Positions 18,362 to 27,664 are shown, counted from the first letter of the stretch. The stretch is DNA of 64,000 nucleotides from Bifidobacterium rousetti (GCF_008698235.1 NZ_PEBH01000001.1:124001-188000); one strand, 5' to 3'. Numbers and translations are program-made. The notes: a model not told the origin generated them from the letters alone.

Positions 18362-20482
18362 TCATCCCGCCTGCTGACGGAACTGCTTCCAGATATCCGC
18401 GAGGTTGCGGTTGTCCGAGGTCCGACGCCAGACGGACAGCCCGGCGGAGCTTTTCCCGCCGGCGGCGGCCTTCGCGGCCGCGGTGGGGGAGGCGTACGTG
18501 GACCCGTCGTCAAGACGGAACCTGCCGTCCTCGGTGACGGTCGCGAACCAGCGTTCGCCCTTGCGCGGGCGATCCCACACCAGCTTCTCTCCGGGGATGA
18601 GCAGACCGGCGTCGACGACCTGCTTGATCGTGACCCGTCGCGAGCTGTGCACCGGACGCGACATCCTGCCGCCGCCGGCCAGCTCCTCGATATCCTGACT
18701 GGTCAGGTCGGTGTGGTTCTCGTCATAGCGGATCTCCCAACGGTCCGCGATCAGACGGATCGTCTCCTCCTGACGGTGACGCAGCATCTCCGGCGTGCAC
18801 TCGTTGAAGTGCTTCAGCTGTTCCGTCAGCGGGAACCGGCGCGAATCGGCGCGCATGAGCAGCCGGTCGCGGCGACCCGCATAGTCGGGCAGCTTGTCGA
18901 GCTGGTCCTCGGCGCCCTGCGCGAGCGCCATGTTGCCCAGCCGGTACATCCAGTAGTCGTGCACGTCCTGGGTCCATCCGGATGCGGCGAACGAGGATTT
19001 CGGATCGAACACCACCGGCATGATCGGCAGGGCGCTGAGTCTGCGCGGACGCGACAGGTGCGTTTCGGCCGCCTGCTCGTTGGCGCGTACCAGCAGCAGT
19101 CGGATCAGCTCGTCGTCGCCCTGCATCTCGCCGTGCAGACGTACCAGAGCGCCGGCGCGATCGTTCGGAGACACCGACAGGGCGCGGATCGTGCGCACAG
19201 GATAGCCCTTGTCGAGGTCGCGCACGGCGGCGGCCGCGTGCCCACGCCGGCGGAACGGAGCCGTGCGGTTCAGCGTATCGACGCCGGTGACGCGCTCCAA
19301 CGCCGCGAGTATTTCGTTCAGCCGCTGCGAATCATGGCCCCCAAGCGTTTTCACCGTGGTCGACGCGCGCGAGGCCCTGGCCCCTCTGGAGGCGAACGGC
19401 GAGATGTCCGGGGCGCCCAGATTGCGGAACGAATGGACCAGCGCCCACATGGCCACGGGCTTCCATTCATGGCCGGGATAGTCATTGAGCGATTCGAGCC
19501 GCGCCTTGACATCCTCCGGCAGCATCGTGTCGGAGGGGCGCGTGATGACCAGCCACGCCATCGCGTACGGCGCGAGCACCTGGTCGATGAACGCCGTCAT
19601 CGTGCCGTTGTCCAGATGCGGCTGCATCACGTCGGTGAGGAAGTCCTCGATGAGCTTGTCGCTGTCGGGCTTGTGCGTGACGATCAGATGCAGGTAGGAG
19701 AAGAACTCCTCGCTGGCCGGCGAATCGTCGCCGAGCGGGTCCATGATGTCGTCCCAGCGCTGGGCGTACGCGTCGAGCTCGACCGATGTGAGTCCGGACG
19801 TGGCGCGCGCCTTGAACACGTCCGACGGTGTGAGCGGCAGACCGCGCATGTTCATCACGTCGAAGATGCGGTGCGCGCTGTCCAGATCGTCGGTGGTGAC
19901 GATCACCAATGTGACCTGGTTGACCAGATACGAGGCGAACGTGCGTCGCTCGTCCTCGCTCATACGCGACAGTTCGTCATAGACGCGTTTGGTGTTGCGG
20001 GTGATGTTGCGCTGCGCGGTGGTGGTCCAGTCCTCCTCGCCCAGATCGAACAGCGCCTCCAGATTGCCTTCCTGCACGTATTCGCGGAAGAACGCCGCGT
20101 CACGTTCGCGCAGCGTCAGACGCGGCTCGTTCCTGATGCCGCGCAGTTTGTCGCCGGGCTCGACGATGAGCGCGTCCAGCAGACGCATCCATTCGGAGTC
20201 CCGTTCCAGATCGCGCAACGCGGCGATGATGATCGCCAGCGACACCAGACGCTGCTGGCCGTCGATCACGTCGTAACGGTTGACCTCGCCGGTGCGCACC
20301 AGGATCAGCGATCCGAGGAAGTAGGGGGTGCCGGGCGTCTTGGCGGCCCCGGCCAGATCGTCCACCAGCTGCTGGATGTTCTCCGGTTGCCAGATGTAGG
20401 CGCGCTGGAACGAGGGGATGAAGAACCGGTAGTCCGACGTGAAGATCTTCTCCAGCGGCAGTTCCTTAGCGTTGATGGCCAT
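18362..20482 (-). CDS. DUF262 (GmrS-like) protein with degraded HNH part and RAMA domain
   Basis: A 706-residue protein. The N-terminal DUF262 domain shows the ParB-like DGQQR motif (about residue 80) used for NTP hydrolysis or DNA work in GmrSD-type modification-dependent restriction enzymes. A DUF1524-like region is recognisable by YRLGNMALA, but the HIxP histidine is missing (LPIMPVVFDP) and the later Asn is not found. The C-terminus is a RAMA domain (TIKQVVDAGLLIPGEKLVWD, later SPTAAAKAAAGG), a fold expected to read modified DNA. The start is ATG 20482 (MAINAKELPLEKIF) with GGGG upstream. It may restrict modified phage DNA or only sense it; the HNH loss is the key uncertainty. Confidence 0.85.
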   Translation of the reverse strand: MAINAKELPLEKIFTSDYRFFIPSFQRAYIWQPENIQQLVDDLAGAAKTPGTPYFLGSLILVRTGEVNRYDVIDGQQRLVSLAIIIAALRDLERDSEWMRLLDALIVEPGDKLRGIRNEPRLTLRERDAAFFREYVQEGNLEALFDLGEEDWTTTAQRNITRNTKRVYDELSRMSEDERRTFASYLVNQVTLVIVTTDDLDSAHRIFDVMNMRGLPLTPSDVFKARATSGLTSVELDAYAQRWDDIMDPLGDDSPASEEFFSYLHLIVTHKPDSDKLIEDFLTDVMQPHLDNGTMTAFIDQVLAPYAMAWLVITRPSDTMLPEDVKARLESLNDYPGHEWKPVAMWALVHSFRNLGAPDISPFASRGARASRASTTVKTLGGHDSQRLNEILAALERVTGVDTLNRTAPFRRRGHAAAAVRDLDKGYPVRTIRALSVSPNDRAGALVRLHGEMQGDDELIRLLLVRANEQAAETHLSRPRRLSALPIMPVVFDPKSSFAASGWTQDVHDYWMYRLGNMALAQGAEDQLDKLPDYAGRRDRLLMRADSRRFPLTEQLKHFNECTPEMLRHRQEETIRLIADRWEIRYDENHTDLTSQDIEELAGGGRMSRPVHSSRRVTIKQVVDAGLLIPGEKLVWDRPRKGERWFATVTEDGRFRLDDGSTYASPTAAAKAAAGGKSSAGLSVWRRTSDNRNLADIWKQFRQQAG

Positions 20483-20623
20483 GTGATCCCCGACCCTTTC
20501 CCGTGCAACGGTTGTCGTCTCCAAGCCTAGCAGCGTTCCGTCGGATGCCTCGGCATCCGGTCAGTCGCTCGCATGCATTTCCTGTGGTTCCGTGTGATTG
20601 CCCGCTTGTGGTTGCCCGCGAGA

Positions 20624-21436
20624 TCACACCTGCGGCGGCAGGTCCGCGCGTTCCACCAGCCGGGCCATCTGCACGCGACCCATCGCGAGCTTGTCCGCCG
20701 CGGACGACAGATGCGCCTTCGCCGTCCTCTCCGAGATGAACATGCGTTCGGCGATCTGCGCGTTCGTCATCCCCTCCGCGGCCAGCAGCACGGCCTCTCG
20801 TTCGCGTTCGGGCAGCGCGTCGAGCATCGCGCGGGCCTCGTCGCGACGGGAGAGCGGCTGCTGCGCGTGCAGGTCGCCGATGAGCTGGCGCTGGCTCGCC
20901 GCGTTGAACTGCGGCGTCTCCGCGCACACGCCGAGCACGCGTCGGATGATCTCATCCGGAGCGTCCGTCTTGGAGACGAAGCCTTCGACGCCGGCCTCCA
21001 CCGCGCGTTCGACGGTGTTCGACGGGCTCAGCGACGTCAGGATCATCACATGCGGCGGCCGGGGGAGCGCACGAAGACGCCGTGTCGCCTCGATCCCGTC
21101 CATATCGGGCATCGCGATGTCCATCAGGACCACGTCAGGATGCTCTCGCTGTGCGCGCAGCACCGCGTCCGATCCGGACGTCGACGTGGACACGACCTCG
21201 ATCCTGCCGGACGAATAGTCGGTGAGGATCAGCCTCATCGCCTGGCAGATCATCGGATCGTCGTCCACGACGCTCACCTTCACGGGTGCTGTCGGCGGCG
21301 TTACGCCCGTCGCGCCCACGGCGGCGGAGACCGCTGTCGTGGGCGCGACGGAAGTGTCCGCCACTGGCGTTGGCCGGCCGATGCCGTTACCGCCGTTGGT
21401 CTGCGGCCCCTCGTCTTGTCTTTCGCTTTCGCTCAC
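20624..21436 (-). CDS. NarL/LuxR-family response regulator
   Basis: A 270-residue protein: a variable N-terminal extension of about 50 residues, then a receiver domain (VSVVDDDPMICQ, phospho-Asp in VVLMDIAMPD, VEGFVSKTDA) and a C-terminal LuxR helix-turn-helix (LPEREREAVLLAAEGMTNAQ, then IAERMFISERTAKAHL). Start is GTG 21436. It begins 9 bases after the histidine kinase stops, so the two form one operon. Targets are unknown. Confidence 0.93.
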   Translation of the reverse strand: MSESERQDEGPQTNGGNGIGRPTPVADTSVAPTTAVSAAVGATGVTPPTAPVKVSVVDDDPMICQAMRLILTDYSSGRIEVVSTSTSGSDAVLRAQREHPDVVLMDIAMPDMDGIEATRRLRALPRPPHVMILTSLSPSNTVERAVEAGVEGFVSKTDAPDEIIRRVLGVCAETPQFNAASQRQLIGDLHAQQPLSRRDEARAMLDALPEREREAVLLAAEGMTNAQIAERMFISERTAKAHLSSAADKLAMGRVQMARLVERADLPPQV

Positions 21437-21445
21437 CCTGCCATC

Positions 21446-22843
21446 CTATTGCACCGGACGCGCGACGGACGGAATCTCGCCCGCCGCGTCGCCAGCGTTC
21501 CGCCGCCACGGCAGCAGCACGTCCAGATGGAACATGCGACGGTTGTCGAACCCGTACCGGCATGTCCCTCCGGCCGAATGCGCGCGGGCCGCCAGACCCG
21601 GCAGCCCGGCGCCGGCGGGGGAGCCTCCCGGCGTGTTGTTCCCGTTCGATCCCGGCCCTACCATGGGATTGCTCAGATGCACATGTACGCCCGTCGCGGG
21701 ATTCGCCGTCACCTCAAGCGACACCGGGGCGCCCGGCGCGTGCCGGCGAGCGTTTGTCAACCCCTCCTGAATCGCTCGGTAGGCCACCTTGGCCGATATG
21801 TCGTCCAGCTCGCCCAATTGCCGGATGTCGATCCACGTATCGACGCGCTGCCCCGCGTCACGGGTTTGCGCGATCAATGCGTCGAGCGACTCTCGCGTCA
21901 ACGCCGTCTCGTCCGTGGGCGCGAGCTGCTCCCAGGCGCTCTGCGGGTGACGCAGCATGTCGATGATCTGATGCGCCTCGTCCAAGGCGCCGGCCGCCTG
22001 ACGCCGGATGTCCTCGGCCTTGCGCGCGATCGACTCGGACGTCTCCGACGGCTCCAGTCGGGCGGTTTCGGCCTGCAGCGCGCTCGCGTTCAACGCCAGC
22101 AGCGACAGGGAGTGCGCGAGCGTGTCGTGGGCTTCTGCCGCGATCGCGTCGGCCAGCTGTTGGTTGGTCAGATCGTGCTGCAGCGTCGCCGCATGCGTGG
22201 CCGCGGCGTCGGCCTTCGCCTGCGCGGTGTCGAGGCTCGCGCGCGAGCGGATGTGCAGGCCGATGAGCGCTGCGATCGCCACGCTGATGAGTGCCGCGAC
22301 CACCGCGGTCGCGATGATCGGTCCGTCACCGGTGAGCATCTCGATCGGCACGCCGTTGCTGCCGGTGTTCGGCTTGGCGAAGAACAGATGCCAGAGCGAC
22401 GCCTCGGCCGGATGCAGCGCGTCGCGCAGCTGCGCCCAGACGCATACAGCCGTGCCGGCCACGATGACCCGTATTGTGCGGGTCCGTGACGACCGGCGCG
22501 CCAGCAGCGAGGTCATCGCCATGAGCACGAGCATCGGATCGTACGGGAAGACCATCACGATCGCGCATGCCGCCCAGAAGACCGGTTCGGGATGCCGGTC
22601 GCGCATGATGAGGATGAACGGGAACACGATCGACAACAGGGTGGACAGGACCATCCACACATACATGATCCCGTCGGGATTCGCCACGTACTCCAACGCC
22701 GCGAACGAGCACTGCACCAGGGCGAACAACGCGGCCACGGGGATCATGACGAACACGCACCAGCGTCGCGTGCGCACCGGCACCTCGTCGTCATCCTGAT
22801 TCCACGCCGGCCGCGGTTCGTCATGCTTCTTCTCGAATCCCAT
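21446..22843 (-). CDS. Sensor histidine kinase, HisKA_3 type
   Basis: A 465-residue protein starting MGFEKKHDE at ATG 22843. About six membrane helices occupy the first 220 residues. A HisKA_3 dimerisation region follows with the phospho-acceptor His in EAHDTLAHSLS. The ATPase domain then shows the N box (AIQEGLTNARRHAPG) and a G box (GAGLPGLAARA). There is no large extracellular sensor domain, so the signal is probably sensed within or at the membrane. TAGAGT lies 7 bases before the ATG, compatible with a leaderless transcript. Confidence 0.92.
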   Translation of the reverse strand: MGFEKKHDEPRPAWNQDDDEVPVRTRRWCVFVMIPVAALFALVQCSFAALEYVANPDGIMYVWMVLSTLLSIVFPFILIMRDRHPEPVFWAACAIVMVFPYDPMLVLMAMTSLLARRSSRTRTIRVIVAGTAVCVWAQLRDALHPAEASLWHLFFAKPNTGSNGVPIEMLTGDGPIIATAVVAALISVAIAALIGLHIRSRASLDTAQAKADAAATHAATLQHDLTNQQLADAIAAEAHDTLAHSLSLLALNASALQAETARLEPSETSESIARKAEDIRRQAAGALDEAHQIIDMLRHPQSAWEQLAPTDETALTRESLDALIAQTRDAGQRVDTWIDIRQLGELDDISAKVAYRAIQEGLTNARRHAPGAPVSLEVTANPATGVHVHLSNPMVGPGSNGNNTPGGSPAGAGLPGLAARAHSAGGTCRYGFDNRRMFHLDVLLPWRRNAGDAAGEIPSVARPVQ

Positions 22844-23026
22844 GCATCCCACTCTATTGCCGGAGCAAGCCGCGTCGCCATTGGACATGCGGGCGCATTC
22901 CGCACGCGGCCGCCGCCCGAACGGGCATCCGGAAACGTCCGTTCGTACACTGACGACCCCGCGCCGGTTCCGATAGCGTCGAAGACATACCGCGCAAGTC
23001 CCGCGCGCACAGAGAAAGAAGGAACC

Positions 23027-23725
23027 ATGACCAACAACATTCCGCTTCCGGAGCAGGGTCGACCGGGCCCCGGGCACGCGCCCGCCTCCCACGTCAACAA
23101 GGGGCTGAGCGCGAGCGCCATCGTCGGACTGGTGTTCGGCGTGCTCGCCGTGCTGCTCAGTTGGGTGCCGATCGTCAACAACTTCGCCGCGGTTCTCGGT
23201 GTGATCGGCGTCGTCTTCGCCATTGTCGGAATCGTCGCGACGCGTTCCAAGGGGCGTAAACGCGGCAAGGGTCTGGCGATCGCCGCGGCGATCCTGTCGG
23301 TCATCGCCATCGTCATCGTGCTGGTCACCCAGAACAGCTACGGCAAGGCGATGGACAACGCCGCCAATGAACTGCAGCAGAGCGTCCAGCAGAGTCAGGC
23401 CGAGCAGAAGAAGGCCGACGAGGAGCGGACGATCACCATGAAAGCCACCAGCAACGGCCCCGCGACCGCGATGTACGGGGGCACGGGGGAAACCCATACG
23501 GAGGATTTCAACGGTACGTGGGAGAAGACCATGACCGGCAAGGAGGCCGGTGAGTATCCGACGCTCAGCATCACCTCCAGCGATTACGAGAACCCGGATC
23601 AGAACGGCATCCAGTTGTCGTGCGAGATCATCGTGAACGGCAAGAGCGTCTCCAAGCACGACGGCAGCGGAGCGGGCGCGAACGCGTTCTGCGACATCCC
23701 CGTGGACTGGAACGCCGGCAAGTGA
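23027..23725 (+). CDS. DUF4190-type small membrane protein with extracytoplasmic domain
   Basis: A 232-residue protein with a Pro/Gly-rich N-terminus, two membrane helices (LSASAIVGLVFGVLAVLLSW and the pair at about 45-65, then 82-102) in the arrangement of DUF4190 proteins, then a Gln-rich coiled-coil segment and an external domain of about 110 residues. ATG 23027 has AAGAAGGAA upstream. It is divergent from the two-component operon and may be one of its targets (inference from position only). Confidence 0.75.
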   Translation: MTNNIPLPEQGRPGPGHAPASHVNKGLSASAIVGLVFGVLAVLLSWVPIVNNFAAVLGVIGVVFAIVGIVATRSKGRKRGKGLAIAAAILSVIAIVIVLVTQNSYGKAMDNAANELQQSVQQSQAEQKKADEERTITMKATSNGPATAMYGGTGETHTEDFNGTWEKTMTGKEAGEYPTLSITSSDYENPDQNGIQLSCEIIVNGKSVSKHDGSGAGANAFCDIPVDWNAGK

Positions 23726-23778
23726 CGGTCCGGTGGATGCCGCGCCGGTGGTCATCGGAATAACGGTGGCCATCGAGG

Positions 23779-23853
23779 TATCGGTGGTCATCGGGGGTAT
23801 CGGTGGTCATCGGGGGTATCGGTGGTCATCGGGGGTATCGGTGGTCATCGGGG
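23779..23853 (+). repeat. 19-bp tandem repeat, about four copies
   Basis: Unit TATCGGTGGTCATCGGGGG repeated at 23779, 23798, 23817 and 23836 (last partial), flanked by degenerate copies. It lies 53 bases after the DUF4190 gene in the 551-bp gap 23726-24276, where I see no gene. Confidence 0.8.
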
Positions 23854-23902
23854 TGGTGACCATCGGTGCGGCATCCCCGGCGTCTATGTCATATCGATCC
23901 CG

Positions 23903-24071
23903 GCGCAACAATTTCGGGAAAAGAGTCCCGTGTTCCCGAAATTGTTGCGCTTGCCCTTGCTCAGTGCAACAATCTCCGGAAATCAACGGTGATTTCCCGA
24001 ATTTGTTGCACTGACTCTGACTCAGCGCAACAATCTCGCGAACTCAAGGCTGATTTCGGAGATTGTTGCGC
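23903..24071 (+). repeat. Three tandem palindromic units, 61-bp period
   Basis: Three large inverted repeats begin at 23903, 23964 and 24025, exactly 61 bp apart. Unit 1 has perfect 18-bp arms (GCGCAACAATTTCGGGAA, 23903-23920, and its complement at 23933-23950). Units 2 and 3 have 21-22-bp arms with a few mismatches and 4-base loops. All share CAACAAT at the outer ends and CGGGAA- or TGATTTC-like inner ends. Short CT-rich spacers separate them. Confidence 0.85.
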
Positions 24072-24177
24072 GGAGAACCGGTGATTGACTGGTGATGGCT
24101 TCGCGTAGCGGGTGTAGCGGGTGCAGTGGATATGGAGTGGGCATGGAGGGGCTCGGGGGGATCCAATCCGGCCGAAC

Positions 24178-24207
24178 GCGTTCAGAAAGCGTTCAGGAAA
24201 CGTTGAG
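24178..24207 (+). promoter_or_regulatory. Three 11-bp-phased GCGTTCAG-like sites
   Basis: GCGTTCAG at 24178 and 24189 and ACGTTGAG at 24200 are spaced by exactly 11 bases, one helical turn, about 70 bases before the GT2 gene. A CCCGG/CCGGG hairpin follows at 24216-24229. This looks like a multi-site operator for the glycosyltransferase genes. Confidence 0.45.
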
Positions 24208-24276
24208 ACCTTTTCCCCGGGACTGCCGGGAACGCTTTACTTGCGGCTAAGACGCCGCTAGGAAAACGATTGTTCC

Positions 24277-25152
24277 ATGGGAACCATGAACACCGCAGGA
24301 ACAACGCCAGCTGCCGCGACATCGCAGCCGATGATAACCCGTACATCCCGCACATCCAGTGCAGCCCGCATCACGCCGACCGGCATCGTCGAGCGTGTAG
24401 GGGAGCCCGGTCGCGTGGACGCCGACATCGTCATCCCCGTCTACAACGAGCAGGAGCAGCTCGCCGAATCCGTCCTCACACTGATGAACCATCTTGCCTC
24501 AAGCCAGATCGAGGGTTGGGCCTACACATGGCAGATCGTCATCGCGGACAACGCCAGCACCGACGAGACCTGGCCCATCGCCACACGCCTCGCCTCCCAA
24601 TACCCCGGTCGGGTACGCGCCGTGCGTATCGCAAGCAAGGGACGTGGCCGCGCGCTCAAACTCGCCTGGGGCGAGTCGCGCGCCAAGGTCGTCGCCTACA
24701 TGGACGTCGACCTGTCCACCGACATCTCGCAGACCGGCACCCTCGTGGGCACCCTGGTCTACGGTTTCGCCGACGTGTCCTTCGGCTGCCGTCTCTTCGA
24801 CGAATCCGAGGTCACGCGATCCGCGAAACGCGAATTCATCTCACGCACCTACAACGGCATGCTGCGCGTGCTGCTCGGCGCCGCCTTCCACGACGCCCAG
24901 TGTGGTTTCAAGGCCATGACCGCACCCGCGGCGCGCCATCTGCTGCCCTACATCCAGGACAATGAGTGGTTCTTCGACACGGAGATGCTGCTGTTGGCAC
25001 AGGCCACCGGCATGCGCATGTACGAGTTCCCCGTCCGCTGGGTCGAGGACCCGGGCAGCACGGTCAACATCCCCGACACCGTGAAGAAGGACCTCAAGGG
25101 CATGTGGCGCATGAACGGCACGCTGAGCCGCATGCGCGTCGCCGCCGCCTGA
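24277..25152 (+). CDS. Family 2 glycosyltransferase, dolichyl-phosphate sugar synthase-like
   Basis: A 291-residue GT-A protein. After a polar N-terminal tail (about 45 residues) it shows ADIVIPVYNEQEQLAESV, then VIADNASTDETW, the DxD-like YMDVDLSTD, and FHDAQCGFKAM with a C-terminal PVRWVEDPGSTV. This pattern fits polyprenyl-phosphate glucose/mannose synthases that make lipid-linked sugar donors. The next gene is a GT39-like membrane transferase that would use such donors, so the pair probably glycosylates cell-envelope targets. ATG 24277 or 24286. Confidence 0.88.
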   Translation: MGTMNTAGTTPAAATSQPMITRTSRTSSAARITPTGIVERVGEPGRVDADIVIPVYNEQEQLAESVLTLMNHLASSQIEGWAYTWQIVIADNASTDETWPIATRLASQYPGRVRAVRIASKGRGRALKLAWGESRAKVVAYMDVDLSTDISQTGTLVGTLVYGFADVSFGCRLFDESEVTRSAKREFISRTYNGMLRVLLGAAFHDAQCGFKAMTAPAARHLLPYIQDNEWFFDTEMLLLAQATGMRMYEFPVRWVEDPGSTVNIPDTVKKDLKGMWRMNGTLSRMRVAAA

Positions 25153-25265
25153 TCGTGCATCGCCTCATGCGCGGATCATTTCCCGACGGACCATTGTTCA
25201 CCGATCACCTTGATCGCTGAGAGCGCTTAGTCGCTTCGATCACTTGACATAAGGACCATTCATCC

Positions 25266-27512
25266 ATGACCATCTCAACCACATCGGCCGCCCCCTCGCA
25301 GGTCCGTCCAGCCTCCTCGGCCGCGACGGCGAAAGGCCGGTACCATCGCCCGGACTCCGGCGCCCCCATGCCAGCCGGACGATACGTCGACACCGGCGGC
25401 AACGCCACCGTGCGATCCAGCATCGCCACCCGCCGCACCACCGCGGACTGGATCGGCTTCGGCGGCATGATGACGCTCACCGCCGTCATCATGTTCGTCA
25501 ACCTCACCGCATCCGGCTACGCCAACGAGTTCTACTCCGCCGCCGCCCAGGCCGGCTCCCAGGACTGGTGGGCGTTCCTGTGGGGATCGCTCGACTCGGG
25601 CAACGCGATCACCGTCGACAAGCCGCCGGCAGCCATCTGGCTCATGGCCCTGTCCATCCGTGTCTTCGGCCTCAACTCCTTCGCGATCCTCCTGCCCGAG
25701 GCCCTGTGCGGCATGGCGAGCGTGTGGATCCTCTACACCACCGTCCGTCGCGCGTGGGGCAACTGGGCCGGCGTCATCGCGGGTCTCACGCTCGCCACCA
25801 CGCCCGTCGCGGCGTTGATGTTCAGGTTCAACAACCCCGACGCGCTGCTCGTTCTGCTCATGACCGGCGCCACGGCGGCCGTCATGCGCGCCCTCGAATA
25901 CCCGCGCGACAAGGCCGGCGACCGACGCCGTACCCTGTGGATGATCCTCGCCGGCGTGTGCATCGGCTTCGGATTCCTCACCAAGCAGATGCAGGTGTTC
26001 CTCGTCGTCCCCGGCTTCGCGCTCGCCTTCCTCGTGGCGTCGCCCACCGGGCTGATCCGCCGTATCGTCGACGGGCTCGTCGCCGTGGTCGCAGTGATCG
26101 TCTCCGCAGGATGGTGGATCGCGCTCACCGTCATCGTGCCGTCCGGCTCCCGACCCTACATCGGAGGTTCCCAGACCGACTCCTTCCTTGAACTCACCTT
26201 CGGATACAACGGACTCGGGCGACTCACCGGCAACGAGACCGGTGCCGTCGTCGGCGGTGGCGGCATGGGTGGAGGCGGCAATGGTGGCGGCATGTGGGGC
26301 CAGACCGGCCTCAGCCGCCTCTTCGACGGCGAATACGGCGGGCAGATAGCCTGGCTCGCGCCCATCGCCTTCGCCGGCATCGTGATCGGGCTCATCGTCG
26401 CCCGCCGCAGCCTGCGCACCGACCTTCGCCGCGCGAACGTCATTGCATGGGGATCGTGGCTCGTCGTCACCTGGCTCACCTTCAGCTTCATGGCGGGCAT
26501 CTTCCACCAGTACTACACGGTCGCCCTCGCGCCGGCCGTCGCCGCGCTCGTCGCCATCGCCGTCGCGGGGCTGTGGAGCAAGCGGAAGCTGTTCTGGGCG
26601 CGCGGAGTCGCCACGGCGCTCGTCCTCGTCAACACGTTCTGGGCGGTCGAGCTGCTCGGCCGCTCCACATGGCTGCCTTGGCTCAAGTACATCGTCATGG
26701 CCGCGGGACTCCTCTCGACCCTGCTGCTCGTCATCGCGGCCGCCGCCGCGGCGCCGATGCGCGACATGAGCTTCCTGCGCGGCACCCCGTCCGTGCGTCG
26801 CGGCATCTCCATCGCCGGTGCCGTGGCCTGCGCGCTCGCGACGGTGGCGCTCGCCGCCGGGCCGCTGGCATGGACCGCATACACCGTGTCCACTGGTCAT
26901 ACGGGATCGATCGTCACCGCGGGTCCGAACGTCACCAACGCGACCGGCATGGGCGGTGGTCCCGGTGGCGGCATGGGAGGCCCGGGCGGTGGTCCCGGCG
27001 GTTCCGGCGGCATGGGTATGCCGGGGCAGTCCGATGGCTCCAGCTCGGACGGCCAGTCCATGCCGGCGATGCCGGGGCAGTCCGGCGCAACCGGTGAATC
27101 CGATGGAGACGGCAGCCGTGGCGGCGCCGGCGGACGTGGCGGCATGGGCGGCGGACTGCTTGGCGGCGGCACCGCCAGCGATCAGATCGTCTCCATGCTG
27201 CAGGAGGATGCCGGCCAGTACCGTTGGGCGGCGGCCACCACCGGATCGCAGAACGCGGCCAGCTACCAGCTCGCCAGCGAACAGGCGGTCATGGCCATCG
27301 GCGGCTTCAACGGCTCCGATCCGGCGCCCACCCTCGAGCAGTTCAAGAGCTACGTCGAGCAGGGGCTCATCCATTACTACATCTCCGGTGGCGGCATGGG
27401 CGGCAACCAGCTCGGAGGATCCGACGCCGCGAGCGAGATCGCCTCGTGGGTGGCCGAGAACTTCGAGGCACAGACCGTGGACGGCGTCACCATCTACGAT
27501 CTGACCGACTGA
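25266..27512 (+). CDS. GT39/ArnT-like membrane glycosyltransferase
   Basis: A 748-residue polytopic membrane protein with the actinobacterial PMT/ArnT-like signature (YANEFYSAAAQAGSQDWWAF and GNAITVDKPPAAIW, including the acidic catalytic loop). It should transfer a sugar from a polyprenyl phosphate donor, probably made by the preceding GT2 enzyme. Two Gly/Met-rich segments stand out: a short loop near residue 330 and a long Gly-rich stretch (about 560-650) before a folded C-terminal external domain. AAGGA precedes ATG 25266. Confidence 0.9.
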   Translation: MTISTTSAAPSQVRPASSAATAKGRYHRPDSGAPMPAGRYVDTGGNATVRSSIATRRTTADWIGFGGMMTLTAVIMFVNLTASGYANEFYSAAAQAGSQDWWAFLWGSLDSGNAITVDKPPAAIWLMALSIRVFGLNSFAILLPEALCGMASVWILYTTVRRAWGNWAGVIAGLTLATTPVAALMFRFNNPDALLVLLMTGATAAVMRALEYPRDKAGDRRRTLWMILAGVCIGFGFLTKQMQVFLVVPGFALAFLVASPTGLIRRIVDGLVAVVAVIVSAGWWIALTVIVPSGSRPYIGGSQTDSFLELTFGYNGLGRLTGNETGAVVGGGGMGGGGNGGGMWGQTGLSRLFDGEYGGQIAWLAPIAFAGIVIGLIVARRSLRTDLRRANVIAWGSWLVVTWLTFSFMAGIFHQYYTVALAPAVAALVAIAVAGLWSKRKLFWARGVATALVLVNTFWAVELLGRSTWLPWLKYIVMAAGLLSTLLLVIAAAAAAPMRDMSFLRGTPSVRRGISIAGAVACALATVALAAGPLAWTAYTVSTGHTGSIVTAGPNVTNATGMGGGPGGGMGGPGGGPGGSGGMGMPGQSDGSSSDGQSMPAMPGQSGATGESDGDGSRGGAGGRGGMGGGLLGGGTASDQIVSMLQEDAGQYRWAAATTGSQNAASYQLASEQAVMAIGGFNGSDPAPTLEQFKSYVEQGLIHYYISGGGMGGNQLGGSDAASEIASWVAENFEAQTVDGVTIYDLTD

Positions 27513-27535
27513 GCCGGCAGGACGGTTATCGGTCG

Positions 27536-27566
27536 ACGGGCCCCGTTCCGTACGGAATCGGGGCCC
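27536..27566 (+). terminator. Terminator after the GT39 gene
   Basis: ACGGGCCCCG and CGGGGCCCGT form a strong stem, extended by TTCCGTACGGAA inside, followed by TTTCC. Confidence 0.75.
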
Positions 27567-27664
27567 GTTTCCGTGTCCACATACGTCCACAGCGAACGTA
27601 TTCATGGAATCGTAAGCTTTGTTCCCCTAGGATGGTGGGTACAACGAATACAAAAGGAGCCAAC

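Noticed and set aside
23903..24071. CRISPR array
   Set aside because: There are only three units, each unit is itself a large palindrome that varies in sequence, the spacers are about 14 bases and alike, and no cas genes are present.
25217..25235. LacI-type operator before the GT39 gene
   Set aside because: CTGAGAGCGCTTAG has only a partial inverted repeat and no regulator nearby; too weak to call.
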